A DNA stretch of 11,201 nt from DATAFF01 sp044870245 (GTDB taxonomy: Bacteria > Pseudomonadota > Alphaproteobacteria > Rhizobiales > Aestuariivirgaceae). Of this stretch, positions 1 through 8,141 are shown one piece after another. The translations under genes were made by a program, and so were the position numbers. The notes beneath the pieces were generated by a model. The model did no database searches and was not told the origin of the DNA. It saw only the letters and a program-made list of their open reading frames with translations. The stretch is from positions 1 to 11,201 of the forward strand of contig JBIOYR010000130.1 in the NCBI GenBank assembly GCA_044870245.1, given 5' to 3'. Numbering within the stretch: position 1 is the stretch's first letter; each line of letters starts with the position of its first letter.

Positions 1-106
<106 letters not shown>

Positions 107-110
107 CGCT

Positions 111-791
111 TCACCCACCCTTCAACAATCCCATCGCCGCAAAACGCGCCTTCGAGATGCAGGTGCCGAAGCGCCTGCCGGGCTGAGCCACCCGCCGGAA
201 GCAATCCCGCTTCTTCTTGACCGGGCTTGCGGTGGCGTCGCCGGCATCGGCGGTGAGCGCCGCATCGGTGAGGACCGGCACCGGGACGCCGAAGGTGGCG
301 GGCGGCAGCGGCCCGTCGATCGGGAAGCCGAGGGTTGCGAGATGGGCCCTGATCCGGCGGCAATATTCGACCGAGAGGAAGGAAAAGCGCGTCTCGCCAT
401 GGCCGGCGCGGTACTTCATGACGGTGGTGCAGAGATCGCCGCCGGCCAGCCGCCAGGCCTGCGCCAGATAGGCGACGCCAAGCCGGATATTGGTGCTCGG
501 CTCGCGGAGCTCCTCCATGGTGCCGCGAAACCCCAGCATCGCGGCGGTCCCGGGCAGGATCTGCATCAGGCCGACCTCGCCGGCGAGGCCCGAGGCACTC
601 GGATCATAGCCGCTCTCGACCCGCATGACGGCGTCGACGATCTGCCGCGGCACGCCGGCCCGTCGCGCTTCGCTCTCGGCGATCTGCCGGTAGCCGGCGA
701 TGTCGCTCAACCCGGCACCATGCGCGGCGAGCGGGGTCAGGGATCCGATCGCCCCGAGACCAGCCAGCGCCAGGAGAAGCCTTCCTTTCAT
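111..791 (-). CDS. Secreted lytic transglycosylase (SLT/GEWL-type domain)
   Basis: This 226-residue protein is probably a periplasmic peptidoglycan-cleaving lytic transglycosylase. Residues 1-26 look like a cleavable signal peptide: Met-Lys-Gly-Arg, a Leu/Ala-rich core, then AHGA. The catalytic domain spans roughly 30-155. The likely catalytic glutamate is E59 in VMRVESGYDP, followed by the family motif GEVGLMQILPGTA (71-83) and NIRLGVAYLA (101-110). The usual AYNAG segment is altered to KYRAGHG (126-132). C121 and C144 in the domain could form a disulfide, and C197 and C211 sit in a basic C-terminal tail of unknown role. The start is ATG at 791, overlapping the pncC stop by four bases (ATGA), so translation is probably coupled to pncC. 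It is the last gene of the ispDF-pncC cluster. It is shorter than Slt70-type enzymes and has only the catalytic domain. Exact peptidoglycan specificity cannot be read from the sequence. Confidence 0.88.
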   Translation of the reverse strand: MKGRLLLALAGLGAIGSLTPLAAHGAGLSDIAGYRQIAESEARRAGVPRQIVDAVMRVESGYDPSASGLAGEVGLMQILPGTAAMLGFRGTMEELREPSTNIRLGVAYLAQAWRLAGGDLCTTVMKYRAGHGETRFSFLSVEYCRRIRAHLATLGFPIDGPLPPATFGVPVPVLTDAALTADAGDATASPVKKKRDCFRRVAQPGRRFGTCISKARFAAMGLLKGG

Positions 792-1300
792 GCGACGAGC
801 CCGCCCGAAGAGATCTGCGCAATCACCATGACCAGCGCCGTCCTGACGGCGAGCAGGCGGATGCGATCGCGCCCCTGCTCGCCGAACAGCATGCGGCGAT
901 GCAGTGTAGCATGTCCCCGGCGTGCTGCAGCGATGTGAACGAGGCCGACCGGCCTTTCCTTGGTGCCGCCATCCGGGCCGGCGATCCCGGTGATGGCAAC
1001 CGCGATGTCGGCCGGCGAGCGTTCGAGGGCGCCCTCGGCCATGGCGCGGGCGACCGTCTCGCTCACCGCGCCGTCGCGGCTGATCAGCGCTTCGGGAACG
1101 CCGACCATCGCGGTTTTGGCAGCGTTGGAATAGGTCACGTAGCCGCGCTCGACCACCGCCGAGGAGCCGGGAACGGCGGTCAGCGCCGCCGCGAGCAGGC
1201 CGCCGGTGCAGCTTTCGACGGTTGCCAGCATGAGCCCGCCATCGCGGCAGCGGTCGAGAACGTCCTTGACCTCGCGAATGAGCTTGCGATCGAATTCCAT
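788..1300 (-). CDS. pncC: CinA C-terminal domain / nicotinamide-nucleotide amidohydrolase (PncC)
   Basis: This 170-residue stand-alone CinA C-terminal domain protein belongs to the family whose characterised members deamidate NMN to nicotinate mononucleotide in pyridine-nucleotide salvage in the cytoplasm. The family signature VESCTGGLLAAAL is at 28-40, giving S30 as the likely catalytic serine. GYVTYSNAAK (53-62) supplies K62, matching the conserved lysine. The segment TGIAGPDGGTKERPVGLVHIA (about 103-123) is also diagnostic. The length matches single-domain PncC; the N-terminal MoCF-like domain of full CinA is absent, so it is not the two-domain competence-associated form. The ATG at 1300 lies three bases after the ispDF stop codon, and its own stop overlaps the transglycosylase start, placing it mid-operon. 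Older annotations may call it cinA. Confidence 0.93.
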   Translation of the reverse strand: MEFDRKLIREVKDVLDRCRDGGLMLATVESCTGGLLAAALTAVPGSSAVVERGYVTYSNAAKTAMVGVPEALISRDGAVSETVARAMAEGALERSPADIAVAITGIAGPDGGTKERPVGLVHIAAARRGHATLHRRMLFGEQGRDRIRLLAVRTALVMVIAQISSGGLVA

Positions 1301-1303
1301 GCT

Positions 1304-2482
1304 TTATGAGCCCCAGGGCAGCCGGACGGTGGCGGTGGCCATCGCGACGAGACCCTCGCGGCGCCCGGTGAATCCCAGCGTCTCGCTGGTCGTGGCCTTA
1401 ATTCCGATCCGGTCTCCCTTGATCCCGAGGATCGCCGAAAGCCTCTCACGCATGGCGGCGACATGCGGCGCGATCTTCGGCGCCTCGGCGACAATGGTGA
1501 TGTCGATATTGGCGATCAGGCCGCCGCGCGTCGCCAGCAATTGCATGGCATGGCGCAGGAACACCGCCGAGTCGGCGCCCCGCCACTGCGGATCGGAGGG
1601 CGGGAAGTGGACACCGATATCACCTTCGCCGATGGCACCGAGAATGGCATCCGTCACGGCGTGGAGCGGGGCGTCGGCATCCGAGTGACCGCGGAGGCGC
1701 TGATCATGGGGGATGCGCACGCCGCACAGCGTGACGCCGTCGCCCGGCTCGAAGCCATGGACGTCGAAACCCTGGCCTACCCGGATGTCGCCGGTCGCCA
1801 GCATGGCCTCGGCGCTGAGGCGGCATGCGGCCTCGCTCAGATCGCCGGCGGTGGTGAGCTTGCGGTTCTCGGGCGCGCCGGCCACCACCGCGACGGTCAG
1901 GCCGGCCCATTCGGCGATGGATGAATCGTCGGTCATGTCGGTGACCTGCTCTTCGGCGGCACGGCGGTGGGCGGCACGTATGAGGTCGTAGCGAAAACCC
2001 TGGGGCGTTTGCACTGCCATCAGGCCGGCGCGGTTAAAGGTGGTGCGGACGAGATCGTCCTCGACGCGCTTGAGCGTGTCGGCAACGGGCAGGCCCGGGA
2101 TTGCTGCCGGATGGCTGTCCAGCGCCGAAATCACCCGGGATATCAATACGCTGGTGACAAAGGGCCGGGCTGCGTCATGGATCAGCACCCGCCCCGGCGG
2201 GTTCGCCGCCAAGGCTTCGAGCCCATGGCGGACGGAAGCCTGGCGGGTGGTCCCGCCCAGCACCGGCGGAGGCAGGTCGAGACCTTCCAGGGCCTGTCGG
2301 CAAAGCGGCTCGTGACCGTCGCCGATCACCAGCTGGATGCGATCAACCGCCGGATGCCGGGCGAAGGCAAGGGTGGTCATCCGGAGCACTGGCATTCCGC
2401 CAAGGAGCTGATACTGCTTGGGAATATCGCCCCCGACGCGGCTGCCGGTGCCGGCGGCGACAATGATGGCGGCAGTTGTCAT
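1304..2482 (-). CDS. ispDF: Bifunctional IspD/IspF enzyme of the MEP isoprenoid pathway
   Basis: This 392-residue fusion catalyses two non-consecutive steps of cytoplasmic non-mevalonate isoprenoid synthesis: CTP-dependent formation of CDP-methylerythritol (IspD) and cyclisation to methylerythritol cyclodiphosphate (IspF). The IspD half (about 1-230) shows IIVAAGTGSRVGGDIPKQYQ near the N terminus, then HDAARPFV, QTPQGFR and TDDSSIAEW. The IspF half (about 232-392) begins RVGQGFDVHGF, carrying the metal-binding D-x-H, followed by GHSDADAPLHA with the third metal ligand, GEGDIGVHFPP, and ATTSETLGFTGRREG near the end. I chose ATG at 2482 (MTTAAIIVAAG) because it begins the Rossmann-like domain directly and has a GGAG about nine bases upstream. 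An in-frame ATG at 2518 would add 12 residues encoded partly in the heptamer repeat. It is the first gene of a leftward operon with pncC and the transglycosylase. The fusion is common in Alphaproteobacteria. Confidence 0.96.
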   Translation of the reverse strand: MTTAAIIVAAGTGSRVGGDIPKQYQLLGGMPVLRMTTLAFARHPAVDRIQLVIGDGHEPLCRQALEGLDLPPPVLGGTTRQASVRHGLEALAANPPGRVLIHDAARPFVTSVLISRVISALDSHPAAIPGLPVADTLKRVEDDLVRTTFNRAGLMAVQTPQGFRYDLIRAAHRRAAEEQVTDMTDDSSIAEWAGLTVAVVAGAPENRKLTTAGDLSEAACRLSAEAMLATGDIRVGQGFDVHGFEPGDGVTLCGVRIPHDQRLRGHSDADAPLHAVTDAILGAIGEGDIGVHFPPSDPQWRGADSAVFLRHAMQLLATRGGLIANIDITIVAEAPKIAPHVAAMRERLSAILGIKGDRIGIKATTSETLGFTGRREGLVAMATATVRLPWGS

Positions 2483-2505
2483 ATTCGGGTGCTCCAGAAG
2501 CCTTA

Positions 2506-2576
2506 AGGCAGTCGGCATTAGGCACTAAGCAGTTGTAGAGCACAAATCACTGCCTACTGCCTATCTGCCTACGCCT
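2506..2576. repeat. Heptameric inverted-repeat element, right copy (degenerate)
   Basis: The forward arm holds four heptamers: AGGCAGT (2506-2512), CGGCATT, AGGCACT and AAGCAGT (ending 2533). A 15-base spacer (2534-2548) follows. The reverse arm then runs ACTGCCT (2549-2555), ACTGCCT (2556-2562), the 8-base ATCTGCCT (2563-2570) and ACGCCT (2571-2576). The inner two units of each arm pair best; the outer units are eroded. The layout and heptamer are the same as at 1-106, so these are two copies of one element type, here with fewer and more diverged units. It lies 5' of ispDF on that gene's side of the divergent spacer, so it may be in the ispDF leader or between the two promoters. Confidence 0.85.
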
Positions 2577-2671
2577 GACATGATCGCGTCCATTTGACGG
2601 ATTGTTCGCAGGTCGTGGTCGCGCTAGGGTCGCTGCCGCAAAACTAATCACAATCGGATTTTGCACAATTT
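2577..2671. promoter_or_regulatory. Divergent intergenic spacer, likely carrying promoters for ispDF and ntrB
   Basis: The two operons run away from each other here, so both promoters are expected in or beside this spacer. A TTGACG at 2594-2599 resembles a rightward -35 box, but no good -10 box lies 16-18 bases downstream. Two direct CACAAT copies occur at 2649-2654 and 2664-2669. I see no clear sigma-54 -24/-12 pair and no clear NtrC site (GCAC-N5-GGTGC type). No tRNA or small ORF is evident, and no dusB coding sequence is present. The promoter assignment rests on gene orientation, not on a strong motif. Confidence 0.3.
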
Positions 2672-3744
2672 ATGGGCATTACCGCTGCCAATCTGATCGA
2701 GGCATTGCCCTGTCCGGTGATCGTGGTCGATGCCGGGCAGGCGATCACCTATGCCAATGGCGCGGCCGAATATTTCTCTGCCACCAGCCAGAGCGTGCTG
2801 AAGCGGCTCCGCCTGGGGGATGTGGTGCCTTTCTCGAGCCCGCTGATCGGGCTGCTCGCCCAGGTCCGGCAGGAGAATGCCCGAATCAACGAGTATGCGG
2901 TGCATGTGGGGACGCCCCGCACCGGCGGCGAGCGGGTCGTCGACGTCCAGGCGGTGCCGGTGCCGGATGAGCCGGGCACCATTCTCATGGTGTTGCTCGA
3001 GCGCGCCGCTGCCGAGCGGCTGGACCGCCAGCTCACCCACCGCAAATCGGCCCGCTCGGTGTCCGGCCTCGCCTCGATGCTGGCGCATGAGATCAAGAAT
3101 CCGTTGTCCGGCATCCGCGGCGCCGCACAGCTGATCGAGCCGGCGCTCCCGGCCGAGGATCGCGAGTTCACCCGGCTGATCTGCGCCGAGACCGACCGTA
3201 TCCGCGATCTTCTCGACCAGATGGAAGTGTTCTCCGACGACCGCCCGCCGCAGCTCGGGCCGGTCAATCTCCATGCGGTGCTCGACCATGTCGAGCAGCT
3301 GGCGCGGGCGGGATTCGCGCGGGGCGTGGCGATCCGCCAGGAATATGACCCGTCCTTGCCCTTCGCCCAGGGCAATCGTGACCAGCTGGTGCAAGTGTTC
3401 CTCAATCTCGCGAAGAATGCCGCCGAGGCGATCGAGGAGGGGGCGAGCCAGGGGGAGATCGTGTTCCAGACGGCGTTCCGGCCCGGCATAAGGATGGGGG
3501 TCCCGGGATCGCCGGAGCGCATCTCGCTGCCGTTAGAGGTCTGTGTGCATGACACCGGCGCGGGCATTCGTGACGATATCCTGCCGCATCTGTTCGATCC
3601 CTTCGTCACCTCGAAATCGAACGGCAAGGGCCTCGGCCTGGCGCTGGTCGCCAAGATCATCCGCGACCATGGCGGCATGATCGACTGCCGCTCGGCGAGC
3701 CGCCGGACCACTTTCCGCGTGCTTCTTCCGATGGCCGGACGGCA

Positions 3745-3748
<4 letters not shown>
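2672..3748 (+). CDS. ntrB: Nitrogen regulation sensor histidine kinase NtrB (GlnL)
   Basis: This 358-residue soluble kinase autophosphorylates and passes phosphate to NtrC; in the known pathway, PII proteins switch it between kinase and phosphatase activity in response to nitrogen status. A PAS-like sensor domain covers about 1-110 (NLIEALPCPVIVVDAGQ at the start). The dimerisation/phosphoacceptor helix carries HEIKNPL with H139 as the phosphorylation site. The catalytic domain has the N box around LNLAKNAAEAI (244-254), the G1 box DTGAGI (294-299), the F box FDPFVTSK (308-315) and the G2 box GKGLGLAL (318-325). No membrane segments are seen, as expected for NtrB and unlike NtrY. An in-frame TAA at 2645-2647 leaves ATG 2672 as the only ATG ahead of the PAS domain. 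Its ribosome-binding site is weak, with only a GGA about 13 bases upstream. The stop overlaps ntrC by ATGA, indicating coupled translation. Confidence 0.95.
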
Positions 3749-5199
<1,451 letters not shown>

Positions 5200-5218
5200 C
5201 CCGAAAACTTCGCCAAGC

Positions 5219-5236
5219 CTGTGCCGAACGGCACAG
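5219..5236. promoter_or_regulatory. Perfect 8-bp dyad downstream of ntrC (operator or weak terminator)
   Basis: The sequence CTGTGCCG-AA-CGGCACAG is a perfect inverted repeat beginning 20 bases after the ntrC stop. As RNA it can form a seven-pair GC-rich stem with a four-base loop. No T-run follows (CTGGATCGCG comes next), so it is not a classical intrinsic terminator. Its symmetry and its place about 20 bases upstream of a TATAAA box would equally suit a dimeric regulator's binding site controlling the three-gene block. Confidence 0.45.
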
Positions 5237-5256
5237 CTGGATCGCGCTTATTGCGA

Positions 5257-5262
5257 TATAAA
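5257..5262 (+). promoter_or_regulatory. Possible -10 box (TATAAA) for the three-gene block
   Basis: TATAAA at 5257-5262 lies in a short AT-rich stretch (TTATTGCGATATAAATTC) that stands out from the GC-rich surroundings, 27 bases before the first gene of the block. The hexamer at the correct -35 spacing is poor, so any promoter would be weak or activator-dependent. The dyad at 5219-5236 covers the -35 position, consistent with regulation there. The assignment is based on base composition and position only. Confidence 0.3.
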
Positions 5263-5289
5263 TTCTGCTGATCGAAGGTCAGCCGGGGG

Positions 5290-6885
5290 ATGTCTGTCGT
5301 GTCGCGCATCAACACGGGGATTAAAAATCCCGCCATCGGTCAATCGGATCTCTATCCCACCTCTGGGTCCAAGGCTGCCCGCGCCGGCGCCAGTTTCATG
5401 CGCGGTGTGAAAGAGCTGCAATATCGGTTTCTCAATGCGACCAACTGGAAATGCAAGACAGCGCCGCCCCGCGGCAATTCCGGATCTGCAGAGTTTCGCG
5501 AGCAGGATTTTCTGCGGAAGCTGTCGAAGGGTAAGATGGATTCCCTGGACACCATGCTCGGTCTCGTCCGGCTCACGGAGGTGAACCCGAACGCCTTCTC
5601 AGAGCTCAAGGTCAGCCGCCATCAGGCGCAGCGCATGCTCGACAATCTCGAGGCGCATGGCGAGCTGTTCTCCGTTCTCCAAGCGCACATTAAGAGCTCG
5701 TACTCGGATCGGATCAACCACGGGCCACAGCACCTCAAATTCCTCAAGCAACTCAATGGCAACTTCGAGCGCCTCGCCGAGCAATTGATGGATCGCGCAC
5801 GTTACAGAGGGGAGACACTGGCAGTTGACGTTGATGACCGCAGGCAATCTCAACTCGACTGGGTGGTGAACAACACTTGGATTCCTCTCCATCAGAGTGT
5901 CACAGCGGCGCCTGGCAAGATATTCCAACAGGAGCTTCTGCGCGCCAAGGATAAAAGGCGAGAACTGAGCGGCACGAAGGCGCAAAAGGATTTCGCCCTT
6001 GACCTCAAGGAAGCGAGGGAGGTGTTCAAAGTATACAATGCGATTCCGCCCGAATCGCTCAGAAACATGCTAACGGGCGCGTTGCGCAAGGTCGGAGTCG
6101 ATGCGCCGGATCAAATTGTGCAGAAGAATGTCGATTGGTTGACGAAAGCACCGAGGCATAGTCAGGCAAAGCTTCTGCCGCCGCTGCTGGAGGCGATGTC
6201 GGATGTGATCGACGGCGTGGGTTCCGCCAGATATGACCTCAAAAGAGCGCTCGATGACATCAAGAAGGCCGGCAGGCAGACGGACGATCATATCATGCGG
6301 CTCAACGAACTTGCCGTTTCGATCGCCATGGGAAGACCGGCAAATGATGAACAATTCGTTGAGCGGGCAAAGGAGCATCTGCGCTCGCGTCCCCAAACGG
6401 AGCAAGTGAGCTTTCTGACGCTTGTCGATGTCAAATCGACGAGCAGCGCCTCACCTCTCATTCAAAAAGCGTTACGCAGTCTGGCCGATGAAACGGTGCT
6501 TGATCTGATCGCTGAATTCTATACCGACTTTGGTCAACACGAGGACCCAGATGCCCTCGTCAGCAAAATCGACACCCTCAGCGATGACTCACTCCTCGTT
6601 ATCGCCGATTTCTTCGATAGGAACCCATGGGTCGCAAGTTCCTTTAAGGAGGCTGCGGCCGGCAAAGTTGAAGGACCCTTGCTTTCTTCGTTGATCGCCG
6701 GATTCGATGATCTGGCGCATGTGAATTTTGAACGGGAGAAGCCAACGTCCCTGTCGCCGCAACAAGAACAGGACAGGAAGATCTATCTGAGAAAGGTTGA
6801 AGAGACCGGCGATGCCTGGAAAGCTCTCTGCAGCTTTATCGGCGATGATATCGCAGGCTCGCCGCACGGCGGGGGCGATGAATGA
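5290..6885 (+). CDS. Unrecognised helical protein, first of three tandem paralogues
   Basis: I do not recognise this 531-residue protein. The composition predicts a mostly alpha-helical soluble protein: no signal peptide, no membrane span, and no nucleotide-binding or catalytic motif. The N terminus (1-70) is rich in Ser, Gly, Asn and Pro and looks disordered. Blocks shared with the next two genes are: LRKLSKGKMD to RLTE (75-97), a helical pair (about 127-170), LDWVVNNTWIPL onward (189-219), PESLRNMLTGALRKVGV (254-270), and LNELAVSIAMG onward (338-395). A C-terminal block (about 396-455), including DDSLLVIADFFDRNPWV, is shared with the third gene only. The ATG at 5290 is preceded by GCCGGGGG, a plausible ribosome-binding site. 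Its stop overlaps the next start by four bases. G+C is clearly lower than in ntrC (29 of 60 at 5401-5460 against 46 of 60 at 4261-4320), suggesting transfer. Real coding status is well supported; function is unknown. Confidence 0.85.
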   Translation: MSVVSRINTGIKNPAIGQSDLYPTSGSKAARAGASFMRGVKELQYRFLNATNWKCKTAPPRGNSGSAEFREQDFLRKLSKGKMDSLDTMLGLVRLTEVNPNAFSELKVSRHQAQRMLDNLEAHGELFSVLQAHIKSSYSDRINHGPQHLKFLKQLNGNFERLAEQLMDRARYRGETLAVDVDDRRQSQLDWVVNNTWIPLHQSVTAAPGKIFQQELLRAKDKRRELSGTKAQKDFALDLKEAREVFKVYNAIPPESLRNMLTGALRKVGVDAPDQIVQKNVDWLTKAPRHSQAKLLPPLLEAMSDVIDGVGSARYDLKRALDDIKKAGRQTDDHIMRLNELAVSIAMGRPANDEQFVERAKEHLRSRPQTEQVSFLTLVDVKSTSSASPLIQKALRSLADETVLDLIAEFYTDFGQHEDPDALVSKIDTLSDDSLLVIADFFDRNPWVASSFKEAAAGKVEGPLLSSLIAGFDDLAHVNFEREKPTSLSPQQEQDRKIYLRKVEETGDAWKALCSFIGDDIAGSPHGGGDE

Positions 6886-8141
6886 CCGACCTCACCGGAG
6901 CCGTCGCTCGTTATTTCAGCAAAATCACCCCGAGCGCCGTTCTGCGGGAGCATTGGCCGCGCGCACGTGCGCGTTTCGAAAGCGGGATCGTGAGGCTTTC
7001 CCTGCGCGTGAAGCTTGGCAGTGTCAAAATTCCGACCGGAGTGACCCCCCAGGCATGTTTTATCCAATCCCTGTCCCGCAGCAAGACGACATCGCGGCAG
7101 ATCATGATGGATCTGGCCGACTTCGTTCACGAGAGCAAGGGCTCAGTCATCATGAGCACCGAGCTCGGCGCTCTGGATAGGCTGCAGCTCTATCGCCTGT
7201 ACAAAAAGCTCAAGGGCAAAGGGGAAATGAAGGCCGCCCTGAACGATCTGATCCAGGAAATGGAGCGGCCGCAACTCAATGACAGGGAGGTCGGTCTCCT
7301 GAAAGATCTCAAGTCGATGCGCAATGTTTTGGTCAATATGGAAAGCGATGTCGAGGAACTGCTCAGAGCTCGAGGCATCAAGGTCAGCTTCGATAATGCG
7401 CCAGTGAACGAAGGAGAGGCGGGCTGCTTCGTCGATGCCTTGGAGGATGCCTGGGATTCGGTCAAGCGGAAAACCGATCTACCGCCCGACGGATTCGTCA
7501 AGCTGGCGCTCACCAACCCGCCGCCCGAAGGCGCAAGCTGGGCCGATAGCAATTTCAATCTCAGACATTTGACCTCGATGCTTTCCGACGATGGTCGTGT
7601 TGACCGGTCAATTCTCCGAAGGACCCTCGTATGGGCGCTTCGCCAGGCAGGGAAGGCGCACCCCGAGGCGACGGCGCGCGAGATCGCATCGCTCCTGTCG
7701 CGCAAGCAAAAGCGGATCCACCTGCACGGCCTGTTCTACGGATTGCGCGATGCGATTTACCAGCAGCTCGAGGGTCAAAGAGGTGCTGCAGCGGAACTTC
7801 TGAAGGCAGTCGCCGCCATCAAGGAATCAGAGGGGCGTTGGGAGGAGCTGCGCGTGCCGAAACTCGCCGAGGCATCGGAGTCCCCGCTCAGCGTCTGGGC
7901 AGCCGTTCATGAGCTCGCCTCCTATGCGCATTCTTCCGATAATTTCGAAGCGACCGTGCAAAAAGTGCTCGAGGCGCAGAAGCTGACGTTCCACGGCGAG
8001 ACGGCAAGCGCCTTTCTGAAGCACGCACGTGACTATGCATTCCAGGACAAGGCCGCCCACGTCCGCAGCATCATAAGCGACTTCTACCAAGCGGAGCATC
8101 GAGGGGGGACGGATGACCGAGTTAATCAAAACGCTGGCTAG
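6882..8141 (+). CDS. Unrecognised helical protein, second of three tandem paralogues
   Basis: This 419-residue protein has no function I can assign. It begins MTDLTGAV and carries HWPRARARF with W25, at the same residue position as in the next protein. Blocks aligned to its neighbours include a helical pair ending MESDVEELLRARGI (153-166), ALEDAWDSVKRK (186-197) with LALTNPP (208-214), RTLVWALRQAGK (247-258) followed by AREIASLL (265-272), HLHGLFYGLRDAIYQQ (280-295), and VWAAVHELASYA (338-349). It ends near residue 405, so it lacks the C-terminal block found in the first and third proteins; the tail HRGGTDDRVNQNAG is encoded largely where it overlaps the third gene. No secretion signal, membrane segment or catalytic motif is visible. 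The start ATG at 6882 overlaps the preceding stop (ATGA), so translation is probably coupled. G+C is lower than in the flanking housekeeping genes. The gene is intact, without frameshift. Confidence 0.83.
   Translation: MTDLTGAVARYFSKITPSAVLREHWPRARARFESGIVRLSLRVKLGSVKIPTGVTPQACFIQSLSRSKTTSRQIMMDLADFVHESKGSVIMSTELGALDRLQLYRLYKKLKGKGEMKAALNDLIQEMERPQLNDREVGLLKDLKSMRNVLVNMESDVEELLRARGIKVSFDNAPVNEGEAGCFVDALEDAWDSVKRKTDLPPDGFVKLALTNPPPEGASWADSNFNLRHLTSMLSDDGRVDRSILRRTLVWALRQAGKAHPEATAREIASLLSRKQKRIHLHGLFYGLRDAIYQQLEGQRGAAAELLKAVAAIKESEGRWEELRVPKLAEASESPLSVWAAVHELASYAHSSDNFEATVQKVLEAQKLTFHGETASAFLKHARDYAFQDKAAHVRSIISDFYQAEHRGGTDDRVNQNAG

Noticed and set aside
342..938. 198-codon plus-strand open frame crossing the transglycosylase and pncC genes
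   Set aside because: It is antisense to two well-supported genes and its translation is low-complexity and Arg/Ala-rich, so it is a GC-driven shadow.
2483..2518. Upstream in-frame ATG at 2518 extending ispDF by 12 residues
   Set aside because: The extension is partly encoded by the heptamer repeat, is absent from the IspD fold, and ATG 2482 has a better ribosome-binding site.
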